DNA from: DATFKA01 sp042095835
Lineage (GTDB): Bacteria; Bacteroidota; Bacteroidia; Chitinophagales; Saprospiraceae
DNA: 64,000 bases
Direction: 5' to 3'
Assembly (NCBI GenBank): GCA_042095835.1
Contig: JBELML010000019.1
Span: 1-64,000, forward strand
Positions within the stretch are counted from its first letter, which is position 1. Each line of letters opens with the position of its first letter. The position numbers and the translations under genes are program-made. Below, piece after piece: positions 37,014-45,434 of this stretch. Under the pieces are notes generated by a model. That model was not told where the DNA came from. It saw only the letters and a program-made list of their open reading frames with translations, and did not search any database.

Positions 37014-37209
37014 TATTTTTGCATATATTATTGAAGCAAGCAGTGTATTATTAGGAATTGTTTCGTATGTTTACGCTATTGTCAAAAAATAGATAAGCCC
37101 AATTTACAGTTATTAAGATAAATACCACCTCACAATCTAGAAACTACAAAACTAGAATTTAGGTATTAACCTCGATCCACGGTTCCGGTGCTGTGGATCG
37201 TTTTTTTTT
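37014..37209 (+). ncRNA. candidate ~180-nt small RNA with own promoter and terminator
   Basis: TATTTTTG at 37014-37021 matches the Bacteroidota -7 element, predicting a start near 37028. A strong terminator ends the unit at 37209. No open frame lies between. Segments 37046-37072 and 37141-37168 can form a long irregular stem: GTTT (37060-37063), GTA (37065-37067) and GTTT (37069-37072) pair with AAAC (37149-37152), TAC (37145-37147) and AAAC (37141-37144), and weaker wobble pairs lie outside. A long imperfect hairpin of this size recalls 6S RNA, but I cannot confirm a family match; it could also be a long 3' UTR of the lipoprotein gene. Confidence 0.35.
37173..37209 (+). terminator. strong rho-independent terminator
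   Basis: CGATCCAC (37173-37180) pairs perfectly with GTGGATCG (37193-37200) around a GC-rich loop, followed by nine T residues. It is about 200 bases past the lipoprotein stop codon, suggesting a separate transcript ends here. Confidence 0.9.
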
Positions 37210-37216
37210 GCCCTAC

Positions 37217-38503
37217 CTAGAAATACTGCCCAACTCCCAAGACAAAGCCTCGCTGCTCTAAATCATAGATATCTACACCATAATCAAGTCGGAGTATGGC
37301 ATTATACGCTCTCTTATAACCCAAGCGAAGGCCAACACCCACAAAGTGCCTTATATCCTCAAATGCGATCAGCTCCTGTAATCTCCCGCCAGGGCTACGC
37401 CAGGTACCCGTATCTGAAAAAGCAATCACTTGGCTATCAATTTTTTGCCAATCAAAAAGCGTATGCCGGTACTCTAGATTGAGGATTAGTGCTGCCGTCC
37501 CTCGGTCAATACGATTACCTGAGCCTCGAATATTAATATAGCTATCCAAAACAAATGGCGCAAAGGGAGAATCATTATTGGTAGACAAGCCAATCCGTAG
37601 GCGCGAAGCGAAATTACCTCTACTACCTATTCTTTGGAAATATCGAGTCTCATTTAATAAGATATAGAATAGGCTTTGGTCTTCCAGGTTAAAGACCGTT
37701 TGGAAATTGAGTAAATTGTCATAACCAGATCGATAGAGTCCCAAGTAATTAATTCGGTCTATTCGATGCACAAATTTATGTAAGAATTTGGGAAGGCGCT
37801 CTTGCTCGGGGCCGGGCGTTGCAGCGCCATCGTGTCGACTATTTTTGTTATAGTCTTCTACAAAATAGGTCAAGCCAGTTTCTATATATTGTCTATTTAG
37901 AAAATGTTTGATAAGGGTAGCTCCGATACTGCTGTTGCTATAATCATAAAAAACCGTCTCCTCCCGAAAAAAAAGCGGCTCAATAGATGCCCACCGTACC
38001 GCACTAAAGGACGCTCCCCAAAGGCTTCCACTCAAATGAGCGTTGCGATAATGAAAACTAAAATTATCTCGACCGTCATTATTTTGGTAGAAGGTCGTAA
38101 TCTTGATGCCTTTCCCGCCCCAGTTCGCATCTGTGAAACCTAATTGATACCAAAAGTTGCCCCGTACGCCACCAAAATTGACAATTGGAAAAAGCGTCAG
38201 CGCTTCTGTAATATCAAATAGGAGCACCATCGTATTCTCTTGAGCACTGTCTAGTCGAAACTTTACATCGGCAATAGGTTCTAAATTAAGGAGTGTTTGC
38301 CGATCCCCAGCGATGAGGGCACTATCGGCAGGCTGCCCAATAGCCGTTTTTAAAAAAGAGGCGAGGTAGCTAGCTTTCGTTTTTTTTAGCCCCTCAAAGT
38401 GAATTTCTCTAATGGTAGGGGTAGATTGACCAACTATTTCTCCTCCAATTAGGAGAAGAAATAGTAGCGAAAGGCAACATTGATATTGGGGTACTCTACC
38501 CAT
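37217..38503 (-). CDS. BamA/TamA-like (Omp85) outer-membrane protein with one POTRA
   Basis: 428 residues with a signal peptide, one POTRA-like domain (about 30-110: IREIHFEGLKKTKASYLASFL, then LNLEPIADVKFRLD) and a C-terminal 16-strand-type barrel ending GVGQYF. The terminal Phe is typical of BAM substrates and Omp85 proteins. Standard BamA has five POTRAs and is about twice as long, so this is a short Omp85 variant of unknown role. It lies 12 bases after the DUF547-barrel gene and is surely in the same operon. Confidence 0.85.
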   Translation of the reverse strand: MGRVPQYQCCLSLLFLLLIGGEIVGQSTPTIREIHFEGLKKTKASYLASFLKTAIGQPADSALIAGDRQTLLNLEPIADVKFRLDSAQENTMVLLFDITEALTLFPIVNFGGVRGNFWYQLGFTDANWGGKGIKITTFYQNNDGRDNFSFHYRNAHLSGSLWGASFSAVRWASIEPLFFREETVFYDYSNSSIGATLIKHFLNRQYIETGLTYFVEDYNKNSRHDGAATPGPEQERLPKFLHKFVHRIDRINYLGLYRSGYDNLLNFQTVFNLEDQSLFYILLNETRYFQRIGSRGNFASRLRIGLSTNNDSPFAPFVLDSYINIRGSGNRIDRGTAALILNLEYRHTLFDWQKIDSQVIAFSDTGTWRSPGGRLQELIAFEDIRHFVGVGLRLGYKRAYNAILRLDYGVDIYDLEQRGFVLGVGQYF

Positions 38504-38515
38504 GATTGAGCAAAT

Positions 38516-40051
38516 TTAGCGATTCACTCGAATACCTATATTGAATGTAGAAGCATTTCCATTATTTTGTTGTAGAAAATCATTAGTGAAAGCGGTATAA
38601 AGAATTTCTACTTCAAAGTTTCTGGTGAACTGATACTTTGCCCCTACCCCAGCTTGCGCAAAATAGTCAAACTCGGTCTGCCAAAAGGGAGAAAAACTTG
38701 TCAAGCCATAAAGCGTAGTTTTTGGATTGGGAAAGTAGCTTAAAATCGCAGTAGCAGGAGTCGACACTCGATTTAAAGCGCCATTACTTCCACTACCAAT
38801 ATCCTCCCAGAGTACATCAATCTCTGTAAACAAAGAGAAATTGGAACTCAAGGTGAAATCGTTGAAAAACTGGGTCCACCAAGTAGCACCGTTCCAATCA
38901 ATGAATGGAAGCTCGCCATTCCCTTCCAAGTCTTCCCCAATTGGAAACCAGAAAGCACTTTGTATAGAAAAATTGGGTAGCTTTTCAGAGGGAGCCCAGC
39001 GGATTTTTGGGCCAAAACTAGTGACACCTTGGCGAGAAGATTGGCCACCAGCTCCAAATACATCAAATGCAGAACTTGGCAATCCATCATTTCGCACACG
39101 ACGGTACCGCAGATCAAACCCTGCATTAAAGCGGTGGCTCACACCAAATAGGAAACTTAAAGAAGAGGTAAAAAAGGTAGATCTTTGATTGAGATTTTCT
39201 CCATCGCCGGTACGTTGGGTATAAAGATTGTTGAATAACTTACTTTCGGTGGTCCCTTTCGCAATAGCAGCAGACACGACATAACGGTTAGAGCTATTAC
39301 CCGCATCAAGCGCATGGTCTCCCAAGTTCAAGGCCGCATCGTTCAGTGTCCAATCGTAGCGGTAGTAGCCGATTTTAAAATCCTCTGGTAGATTCTCCTC
39401 TTTATATTGATTGATGAAATTTCTAACAGCTGTTTTATTACCACCAAAATCATCAGCGTACCACTCGAATATTTGGGATATATCTACAGCTTGCGAAGCC
39501 TGATCTACTTTAATAAAATTGGGGTCGTTGATGGCTGTGCGAGTTTGCGCCTCTAGTTGGCTTTCCAAGTTGACCGGACGATAGGCAAAATTGGTAATCG
39601 GGGGGCAGTCTAATGCACCACAGACCAATACAAAATGAAAACGAGGATCTCCATAAGTTTTTAGCAAACGATCTTTCTCTAATTGGTTGAGGGTTATTTT
39701 TTCACCGGCCACCTGATGTTTTTTGGCATCAAAAAATCCATTGACATTGAGCACAGATGAAAGAGGATAGGCCATAGCAGCCTGCTCGATGACAATTAAG
39801 TTATAAGCATTGATATAGAAGGCTTGTGTGGTTGCTTTATTAGTGCCAGAAAGATCTGCTTGAGCGACAAAACTCGTTAATTGCCCAAGCTGTTTTTCTT
39901 CCTTGATGGCTTGGTAATTGACTTGGCCCTCTTGGACATACTGCTTGAGTAGTGCATCGGTTTGGTTGAAGAAATCTGTAAAGGATTGTTGCGCATTAAG
40001 CGTGGGCAAAACACCTATCAAGATGATTAGTACCGAAAGAATGTTGTTCAT
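38516..40051 (-). CDS. DUF547 domain fused to C-terminal outer-membrane barrel-like region
   Basis: 511 residues. A signal peptide (about 1-20) is followed by a DUF547 domain (about 25-245) with its characteristic FYINAYNLIVIE, a FHFVLVCGALDCPPI segment and the YRYDWTLND end. The remaining 260 residues have alternating aromatic/polar strands (for example RFNAGFDLRYRRVRN, SIQSAFWFPIG, and a final TFNIGIRVNR), suggesting an outer-membrane or solvent-exposed beta-barrel. DUF547 is usually found alone; its activity is unknown to me. It precedes the Omp85-type gene by 12 bases. Confidence 0.8.
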   Translation of the reverse strand: MNNILSVLIILIGVLPTLNAQQSFTDFFNQTDALLKQYVQEGQVNYQAIKEEKQLGQLTSFVAQADLSGTNKATTQAFYINAYNLIVIEQAAMAYPLSSVLNVNGFFDAKKHQVAGEKITLNQLEKDRLLKTYGDPRFHFVLVCGALDCPPITNFAYRPVNLESQLEAQTRTAINDPNFIKVDQASQAVDISQIFEWYADDFGGNKTAVRNFINQYKEENLPEDFKIGYYRYDWTLNDAALNLGDHALDAGNSSNRYVVSAAIAKGTTESKLFNNLYTQRTGDGENLNQRSTFFTSSLSFLFGVSHRFNAGFDLRYRRVRNDGLPSSAFDVFGAGGQSSRQGVTSFGPKIRWAPSEKLPNFSIQSAFWFPIGEDLEGNGELPFIDWNGATWWTQFFNDFTLSSNFSLFTEIDVLWEDIGSGSNGALNRVSTPATAILSYFPNPKTTLYGLTSFSPFWQTEFDYFAQAGVGAKYQFTRNFEVEILYTAFTNDFLQQNNGNASTFNIGIRVNR

Positions 40052-40236
40052 TTTTGTTTTGTTTGGTTGGTTTTACGAAAATCTTGGCGTCCATGCATTG
40101 ATCAATTGGTAGCAGATCACTGGACCAAGTTGCTTGTTACTTACTTAATACTATTTAAAAAAGGATAGGTTGCCCAGCAGTGGAAGGAATGAGGAAGAGA
40201 TGTCCGTGCGGCTACATAATGAAAAAGGGGAGGCAT

Positions 40237-40269
40237 TAAAAAACCCTTGTTGAACAAGTCAACAAGGGT
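40237..40269 (-). terminator. terminator of the sigma/anti-sigma/DUF4097 operon
   Basis: Perfect 11-bp stem ACCCTTGTTGA (40243-40253) / TCAACAAGGGT (40259-40269), 5-base loop, followed by six T residues on the minus strand. About 33 bases after the DUF4097 stop codon. Confidence 0.9.
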
Positions 40270-40301
40270 ATCGGGAAAAGTAAATTTATGATATTTTACG
40301 T

Positions 40302-41429
40302 CTAATTTACGCGAATCTTCAGACCACCATAGTTGAGGGTTGCTCTAATGATGGCTGCTGTATTCTCCGCACCTTTATAAGCTTTGACCTCTTGGCTAGA
40401 AGATTTGCGAATTTCTCTAGTCACTTCGAGGTTGTCAGGATAGTTGATGCCAGCATAAGTCGATACCGCATCTAAGCGGTAATTGGCATTGCTAGGTACC
40501 GCTACTTTGAAGCTGGTGTACTTTCCATTCATACTTACTTCGGAGAAGTTGCTGCTTAAGCCATATTCGGCCGAACCATACTCCATATCTAAGTCTACAT
40601 CTTCTGCAACATCAGTAACCTTGATACTGCTGTACTTGGATTGTAAGGTTACGTTGTCGGCATCATCAATGGAGAAGTTGTCATACTTTCCATAGTTTTT
40701 AAAGTCGTTGATGTCACCAAGGCGATAGGTATCGTACTTGGTTTCACAACGGACATCACCTGCTTTTTCTATCCAAACTTGTGAGTATTTACTTTCTAAG
40801 GAAATATCGCCTGCCGTCTCTACATTAAGTTTGCCATAAGCAACATTACTGTTTAAATCTTTGGCGGTAACGATGGCACCGTTTCCATAGGCAAAATTGA
40901 TGTTGGAGTCGTCGCCGATACTTTCGACTTTAAAGTTGGCATACTTTAGGTCTAAGTCGACCTTTCCACGCATAGAGGCTACATAAACATCACCGTATTT
41001 GTGAGCGATGTCAAGATTGTTGGTGGCAGGGAGGTATACCTCATAATTAATGCGGTAATCACTTTTGTCACCGGAGCTCCATTTCCACCAACTTGATTTT
41101 TTGCTTTCGATGTCAGTTGAGACTTTCACATAGTCAGCAGCATTAGAGAAGTTGATACTGATGCGCTCAAACACTTCGTTTGCTCGCTCTTCGCTACTGG
41201 CATTAACAATGATATTGACGCTGACCTTGACCCTATTTCGGTCCCAGGTTTTGACATCGACCTTTCCATATTTATTAGAAAGGTAAGTAGTTCCGTTCGA
41301 AGCAATATCGAACTCTTTTTTCTCGGTCTTTGTATACTCGCGCCGGCCAAAATCTTCTGCACTAGCCGTACAGTTGATTAGCGTCAACGCAAGCACCAAA
41401 GCCATTGATTTAAATACTAATTTCATCAT
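40302..41429 (-). CDS. DUF4097-like putative adhesin, exported
   Basis: 375 residues with a signal peptide (VFKSMALVLALTLINCTASA). The mature part is a right-handed beta-helix-like array of short repeating strands with the recurring patterns KYGDVYV, KYANFKV, KYSQVWI, KYDTYRL, KYDNFSI and KYSSIKV, typical of DUF4097/DUF2154-type proteins. These are often encoded with sigma and anti-sigma genes and are proposed to be envelope or adhesion proteins. Its start overlaps the anti-sigma gene end by 20 bases. It ends the operon. Confidence 0.8.
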   Translation of the reverse strand: MMKLVFKSMALVLALTLINCTASAEDFGRREYTKTEKKEFDIASNGTTYLSNKYGKVDVKTWDRNRVKVSVNIIVNASSEERANEVFERISINFSNAADYVKVSTDIESKKSSWWKWSSGDKSDYRINYEVYLPATNNLDIAHKYGDVYVASMRGKVDLDLKYANFKVESIGDDSNINFAYGNGAIVTAKDLNSNVAYGKLNVETAGDISLESKYSQVWIEKAGDVRCETKYDTYRLGDINDFKNYGKYDNFSIDDADNVTLQSKYSSIKVTDVAEDVDLDMEYGSAEYGLSSNFSEVSMNGKYTSFKVAVPSNANYRLDAVSTYAGINYPDNLEVTREIRKSSSQEVKAYKGAENTAAIIRATLNYGGLKIRVN

Positions 41430-41964
41430 CCTCTGTTTTTGAATTTTTCGTATGGCTGTTTAATTGAATTCTTTCCAAAACCCGCTCCAGAATAGCGATT
41501 TTCATTTGATAGTTCTGGATCAGGTTTTCGATTATGGCTTCTTCTTGTCCTTTAGGTGCATTGGCCAATTCTTGTTTAAGTTCATTCATAGTTTGGTCGA
41601 TCTGCTTGAGATCATCCAAAACGGGTTCATTGGGGTTGTAGGAAACGAGTTGTCCTACTCTGTTGTCGATTTCTTTCTGGAAAAACTGCTCCATTTCAAA
41701 AAACTCAGGAGCGTTTTCTTGTAAAATCGCCATGGCGTCGTTGCTCTGACCTGCTTGGGTGATGAGGCTACCACCAATACCACCTGCAGTAAGGAGTACT
41801 AAAACCGCAGCAGCTACGCGTAGGTTTTTGATGAATCGAAGCCTTCTTGCCTCCCTTTTGTTGGCTACTTTATCAATAGAAGCCCATACTTTGAGACTGG
41901 GGATAGCGTCGTCGAAAGCATCTCGATTGTTGTTGATAAATTGTTCTAGATTATCCATTTTCAT
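41410..41964 (-). CDS. anti-sigma-factor-like membrane protein
   Basis: 184 residues. A cytoplasmic N-terminal part (about 1-45) containing FDDAIPSLKVWASIDKV is followed by one transmembrane helix (AAAVLVLLTAGGIGGSLI, about 50-68) and a periplasmic helical region with coiled-coil character (DDLKQIDQTMNELKQEL). Organisation matches one-span anti-sigma factors; no zinc-binding HxxxCxxC motif is visible. Between the sigma factor (9 bases upstream) and the DUF4097 gene (20-base overlap), so a sigma/anti-sigma/output cassette is likely. The partner role is inferred from context. Confidence 0.8.
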   Translation of the reverse strand: MKMDNLEQFINNNRDAFDDAIPSLKVWASIDKVANKREARRLRFIKNLRVAAAVLVLLTAGGIGGSLITQAGQSNDAMAILQENAPEFFEMEQFFQKEIDNRVGQLVSYNPNEPVLDDLKQIDQTMNELKQELANAPKGQEEAIIENLIQNYQMKIAILERVLERIQLNSHTKNSKTEDDEISI

Positions 41965-41973
41965 CCTCTGTTT

Positions 41974-42606
41974 TTAAAAGTTGGAAACCATCCGTTGTGA
42001 TTTCAAAATTTCTCTTAGTTTACGTTTTGCTCTACTATATTGCGACTTGGAGGTCGCTTCTGATATTTCTAAAATATTGCCTATTTCTTTGTGGTCGTAG
42101 CCCTCTAGCATGTAGAGCGAGAAAACGACTCGATAACCATCAGGCAGCTCAAACATAGCTCTTTTTACAGCTTCTACACTCAAGCCGGCGGAGCCGATAC
42201 TAGTGCTTTTCTCCTCTTCTATACTGTTGCTGGCATGCTTGTCGTCTAATTCTTGGAAGTAGACTTTTTTACGCTTCAAAAAATTGATACAGTTATTCAC
42301 CACTATCCTCTTAATCCATGCGCCAATGGAGGATTGGTATCTAAAAGAATCCAGTTTAGTAAAAATATCTACAAACGAATTCTGCAAAATATCCTCAGCA
42401 TCTAGCTCGTCTTTAACCATTCTCAAGCACAAGTTGTACATCGCTTTCGAGTACAATCGGTATAGCTCAAACTGTGCTTGCCGACTTCCGGCTTTGCACT
42501 GCTCTACGATGTCCTGGTGTGTGCTGGCGTAATCCAATGGCTTAATTTTCAGGTTTTTCCTTGTGGTACCTAACTGCTTTTGCTTCGTGTTGGTTGACAC
42601 GCTCAT
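41974..42606 (-). CDS. ECF-type RNA polymerase sigma factor
   Basis: 210 residues from ATG at 42606; the frame runs open to 42765, but that stretch is Lys/Leu-rich and non-conserved. Region 2 includes LDAEDILQNSFVDIFTKL and SIGAWIKRIVVNNCINFLK; region 4 includes YDHKEIGNILEISEATSKSQ, YSRAKRKL. First gene of the sigma/anti-sigma/DUF4097 operon. The signal it responds to is unknown. Confidence 0.9.
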   Translation of the reverse strand: MSVSTNTKQKQLGTTRKNLKIKPLDYASTHQDIVEQCKAGSRQAQFELYRLYSKAMYNLCLRMVKDELDAEDILQNSFVDIFTKLDSFRYQSSIGAWIKRIVVNNCINFLKRKKVYFQELDDKHASNSIEEEKSTSIGSAGLSVEAVKRAMFELPDGYRVVFSLYMLEGYDHKEIGNILEISEATSKSQYSRAKRKLREILKSQRMVSNF

Positions 42607-42717
42607 GTGCCTAATTTTTGTTTTCAAAGCAGTTGTTTTTAATGAATTCAATAGCAAGAGACAACAAGTGTTAAATAGGGTTGCACGAATAATAAAAAAA
42701 AGTTGTGGTTTTTTTGG

Positions 42718-42782
42718 GCTGAGCGGATTGGAACACGGATTTTTCTGGGATTTAGCGGATTGCACGGATTTGGGGGGGGATT
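42718..42782. repeat. CGGATT-rich interspersed repeat
   Basis: Four CGGATT cores occur in about 50 bases: GAGCGGATTGG, ACACGGATTTT, TAGCGGATTGC and GCACGGATTTG, followed by a run of nine G residues. Similar degenerate GCGGATT/CACGGATT tracts recur in intergenic DNA of many Bacteroidota. Function unknown. Confidence 0.6.
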
Positions 42783-43181
42783 TAAATAAAGAACAGGAGA
42801 ATTATTTATTTGTGGGCTGGTTTGTCATCATGGCTATTTCGATGATTCCTACATTGATCATATATAATCGAGAAAAAGGCAAGGCCATTCAATGATTTAA
42901 GCCTAGGTATCTGTGAGGTACTCCACAGGTCAAAGCAAAGACTACTGAGTCGTCGAAAATTAATGACAAAATTCATACATCTCTACTTTTCGATTTTTTA
43001 TACGGTGATCCGAGGCTCAGTAAGTGATATGTTTTATTAGAGGAGTAGAATTTGGAATATAATTATCGGTATTTTCCGGTAACCAAATTTCGCTTTTATC
43101 AGATTGAGAATAATGGTAAAATTTAGGGCTAAAGCCTTGATAACTAATTGGAAAAATGTTTTTTATTTCCCTAAATAAGTC
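42783..43181. other. intergenic region upstream of atpD
   Basis: No confident gene. A short frame ending at 42895 encodes a TM-like C-terminus (NYLFVGWFVIMAISMIPTLI) but has no good start; see findings. The rest is AT-rich leader sequence. Confidence 0.5.
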
Positions 43182-43189
43182 TAAATTTG
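43182..43189 (+). promoter_or_regulatory. candidate -7 element of atpD-atpC
   Basis: TAAATTTG matches TAnnTTTG, 86 bases before the atpD ATG; no clear -33 TTTG. A purine-rich AAGGAGAGG at 43199-43207 is too far from the ATG to act as a ribosome site. Confidence 0.45.
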
Positions 43190-43275
43190 CACCGATTTAA
43201 GGAGAGGTAGCATCTATTTGCCTCCACTCTTTGTTGTATAGATACTTTTCTTTCATTCAAATAGATGAATTTGTT

Positions 43276-44793
43276 ATGGCGAACATCGGTCAAGTAAAGC
43301 AAGTCATTGGTCCAGTAGTGGACATTTCTTTCCCAGATGAAGCAAGTCTTCCTGAAATCTTAAACGCTCTTGAAATTAAAAGAGCCAACGGCGAGGTACT
43401 CGTACTTGAGGTGCAGCAGCACCTTGGTGAGGATTCTGTGCGTGCCATTGCGATGGATGCTACAGATGGATTGACTAGAGGTACTGAAGTTGTTGACACA
43501 GGTAAGGCTATCGCAATGCCGATCGGTGAAGCTATCAAAGGTCGTCTATTGAATGTAGTAGGTGAGCCGATCGATGGTATTGGTCAGCTTTCAAAAGAAG
43601 GTGCTTACCCAATCCACCGTCAGCCACCTAGATATGAAGACCTCTCTACTTCTAAAGAGGTTTTATTCACAGGTATCAAAGTAGTTGACCTGGTTGAGCC
43701 CTACATGAAAGGAGGAAAAGTAGGATTGTTTGGTGGTGCCGGTGTAGGAAAAACCGTTTTGATCCAGGAGTTGATCAACAACATTGCTAAAGGCTATGAT
43801 GGTATCTCTGTATTCGCAGGTGTAGGTGAGCGTACTCGTGAAGGGAACGATTTACTCCGCGAGATGCTAGAATCTAACGTAATCAAATACGGAGAGGAGT
43901 TCGCACATTCGATGGAAGAAGGTGGATGGGATTTATCAAAAGTAGATCCTAAAGCACTTGAAACTTCTCAAGCGACCTTGGTATTCGGTCAGATGAATGA
44001 GCCTCCAGGAGCACGTGCTCGAGTAGCATTATCTGGATTAACTATTGCAGAGTACTACCGCGACGGTGACTTGACAGATCCAAACGGTGGACGTGACATT
44101 CTTTTCTTTATCGATAATATCTTCCGTTTCACCCAAGCTGGTTCTGAGGTATCTGCCTTACTAGGTCGTATGCCTTCAGCCGTAGGTTACCAACCAACAC
44201 TAGCTACGGAGATGGGACTTATGCAAGAGCGTATTACCTCTACTAAGAGAGGATCAATCACCTCTGTACAGGCCGTATATGTACCTGCAGATGACTTGAC
44301 TGACCCTGCGCCTGCAACAACATTCTCTCACTTGGATGCGACTACGGTATTAAGTCGTAAGCTTGCTTCACAAGCGATTTATCCAGCGATTGATCCACTA
44401 GAGTCTTCTTCAAGAATCTTGGATCCTAATATCATTGGAGACGAGCACTACGGTATTGCACAACAAGTGATCAACATCTTACAACGATATAAAGAACTTC
44501 AGGATATCATCGCCATCTTAGGTATGGAAGAATTATCTGACGAAGATAAGTCCATCGTATCACGCGCACGTCGTGTACAATTGTTCCTATCTCAGCCATT
44601 CCACGTAGCAGAGCAGTTTACGGGTATGAAAGGAGTATTCGTACAAATCGAAGATACGATCAAAGGATTTAAAATGATCCTTGATGGAGAGATGGATGAG
44701 TATCCAGAATCTGCTTTCCACTTGAAAGGTACCATCGAAGATGTGAAAGCTGCTGGTGAGAAATTGTTGGCTGAAGCTGCAGCGAACGCATAA
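43276..44793 (+). CDS. atpD: F1 ATP synthase subunit beta
   Basis: Catalytic subunit of the F1 head, 505 residues from ATG at 43276 (an upstream frame start at 43231 is spurious; homologues begin MANIGQVKQVIGPVVD). Walker A GGAGVGKTVL, Walker B region ILFFIDNIFRFTQAGSE, and the catalytic GVGERTREGNDL (Arg/Glu) are intact; the DELSEED-like segment reads EELSDEDK. As usual in Bacteroidota, atpD and atpC stand apart from the Fo and alpha/gamma/delta genes. Start of a two-gene operon. Confidence 0.97.
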   Translation: MANIGQVKQVIGPVVDISFPDEASLPEILNALEIKRANGEVLVLEVQQHLGEDSVRAIAMDATDGLTRGTEVVDTGKAIAMPIGEAIKGRLLNVVGEPIDGIGQLSKEGAYPIHRQPPRYEDLSTSKEVLFTGIKVVDLVEPYMKGGKVGLFGGAGVGKTVLIQELINNIAKGYDGISVFAGVGERTREGNDLLREMLESNVIKYGEEFAHSMEEGGWDLSKVDPKALETSQATLVFGQMNEPPGARARVALSGLTIAEYYRDGDLTDPNGGRDILFFIDNIFRFTQAGSEVSALLGRMPSAVGYQPTLATEMGLMQERITSTKRGSITSVQAVYVPADDLTDPAPATTFSHLDATTVLSRKLASQAIYPAIDPLESSSRILDPNIIGDEHYGIAQQVINILQRYKELQDIIAILGMEELSDEDKSIVSRARRVQLFLSQPFHVAEQFTGMKGVFVQIEDTIKGFKMILDGEMDEYPESAFHLKGTIEDVKAAGEKLLAEAAANA

Positions 44794-44864
44794 TTCTAAG
44801 TTCTCTAAGTATGATGGGCATTCTCTTTTTGATGTAAAATAAGAATGCCCAAAAAACGAAGCAT

Positions 44865-45179
44865 ATGAATATCACTGTTTTAACTCCTGATAAAGAAATC
44901 TTCCAAGGCGCTATCGAGTCGGTTAAAGTACCTGGTGTAACTGGTGAGTTCCAGATTTTGCGGAACCACGCACCTATCGTCTCTGCTTTAACTACTGGAA
45001 AAGTTATACTTGAAACAGCTGAAGGAAGCTACCGCTTTTATGATCACGCCAATGGTGCTGTGGAGGAAGGAGAAGGCGCTGGCAATACGCTAAATTACGA
45101 AGTAGAAGGAGGTTTTATTGAGGTCTTGAATAATGAGGTCACCCTTCTTATTTCTAATCTAATTGCTGCTGCTGAATAA
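44865..45179 (+). CDS. atpC: F1 ATP synthase subunit epsilon, N-terminal-type
   Basis: 104 residues, corresponding to the N-terminal beta-sandwich of epsilon that contacts gamma and the c-ring: MNITVLTPDKEIFQGAIESVKVPGVTGEFQIL is the family opening. The C-terminal helical hairpin that inhibits ATP hydrolysis in longer epsilon subunits is absent; the protein ends shortly after the sandwich (EVTLLISNLIAAAE), as is common in this phylum. Follows atpD by 71 bases and ends at a terminator. Confidence 0.93.
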   Translation: MNITVLTPDKEIFQGAIESVKVPGVTGEFQILRNHAPIVSALTTGKVILETAEGSYRFYDHANGAVEEGEGAGNTLNYEVEGGFIEVLNNEVTLLISNLIAAAE

Positions 45180-45209
45180 GAAATTTACATTTTGCTAAAT
45201 AATGAAGAT

Positions 45210-45247
45210 GGGGATATCGTGATCATTCGCGGTTTCCCCTTTTTTTA
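45210..45247 (+). terminator. terminator of atpD-atpC
   Basis: GGGGA (45210-45214) pairs with TCCCC (45235-45239), with inner weak pairing, followed by seven T residues. 30 bases after the atpC stop. Confidence 0.75.
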
Positions 45248-45259
45248 TGTGGAGATGTG

Positions 45260-45307
45260 GTGACGTGGAGACCCTGTGACGTGGGGACTTTGTGACTTGG
45301 AGACAAC
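45260..45307. repeat. three-copy 16-bp tandem repeat
   Basis: Units GTGACGTGGAGACCCT (45260-45275), GTGACGTGGGGACTTT (45276-45291) and GTGACTTGGAGACAAC (45292-45307), with a degenerate partial copy before. Located between the converging atpC and SurA-like genes. Confidence 0.75.
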
Positions 45308-45320
45308 AATAAGACATAGC

Positions 45321-45348
45321 ACTTGACACTTGACACATAACACATAAT
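45321..45348. repeat. four-copy 7-bp tandem repeat
   Basis: ACTTGAC, ACTTGAC, ACATAAC, ACATAAT, each 7 bases, directly after the 16-bp repeat block. Copies 1-2 are identical, copies 3-4 nearly so. Confidence 0.6.
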
Positions 45349-45434
45349 AAATAGCAAAGTATCCCGAAATCCACTACCGCTCCGCCGGGGTTATACTGAC
45401 GAGAATTCTCAGGTTTCTGTCAGCATATAAGAAC

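Noticed and set aside
42563..42895. 110-codon plus-strand frame read as a gene
   Set aside because: Its first part is antisense to the sigma-factor start and crosses the CGGATT repeat and the G run. Only the final TM-like piece is kept as a low-interest finding.
45396..45422. CTGAC/GTCAG hairpin enclosing the palindrome GAGAATTCTC, considered as terminator of the SurA-like gene
   Set aside because: No T run follows on either strand; kept out as too weak.
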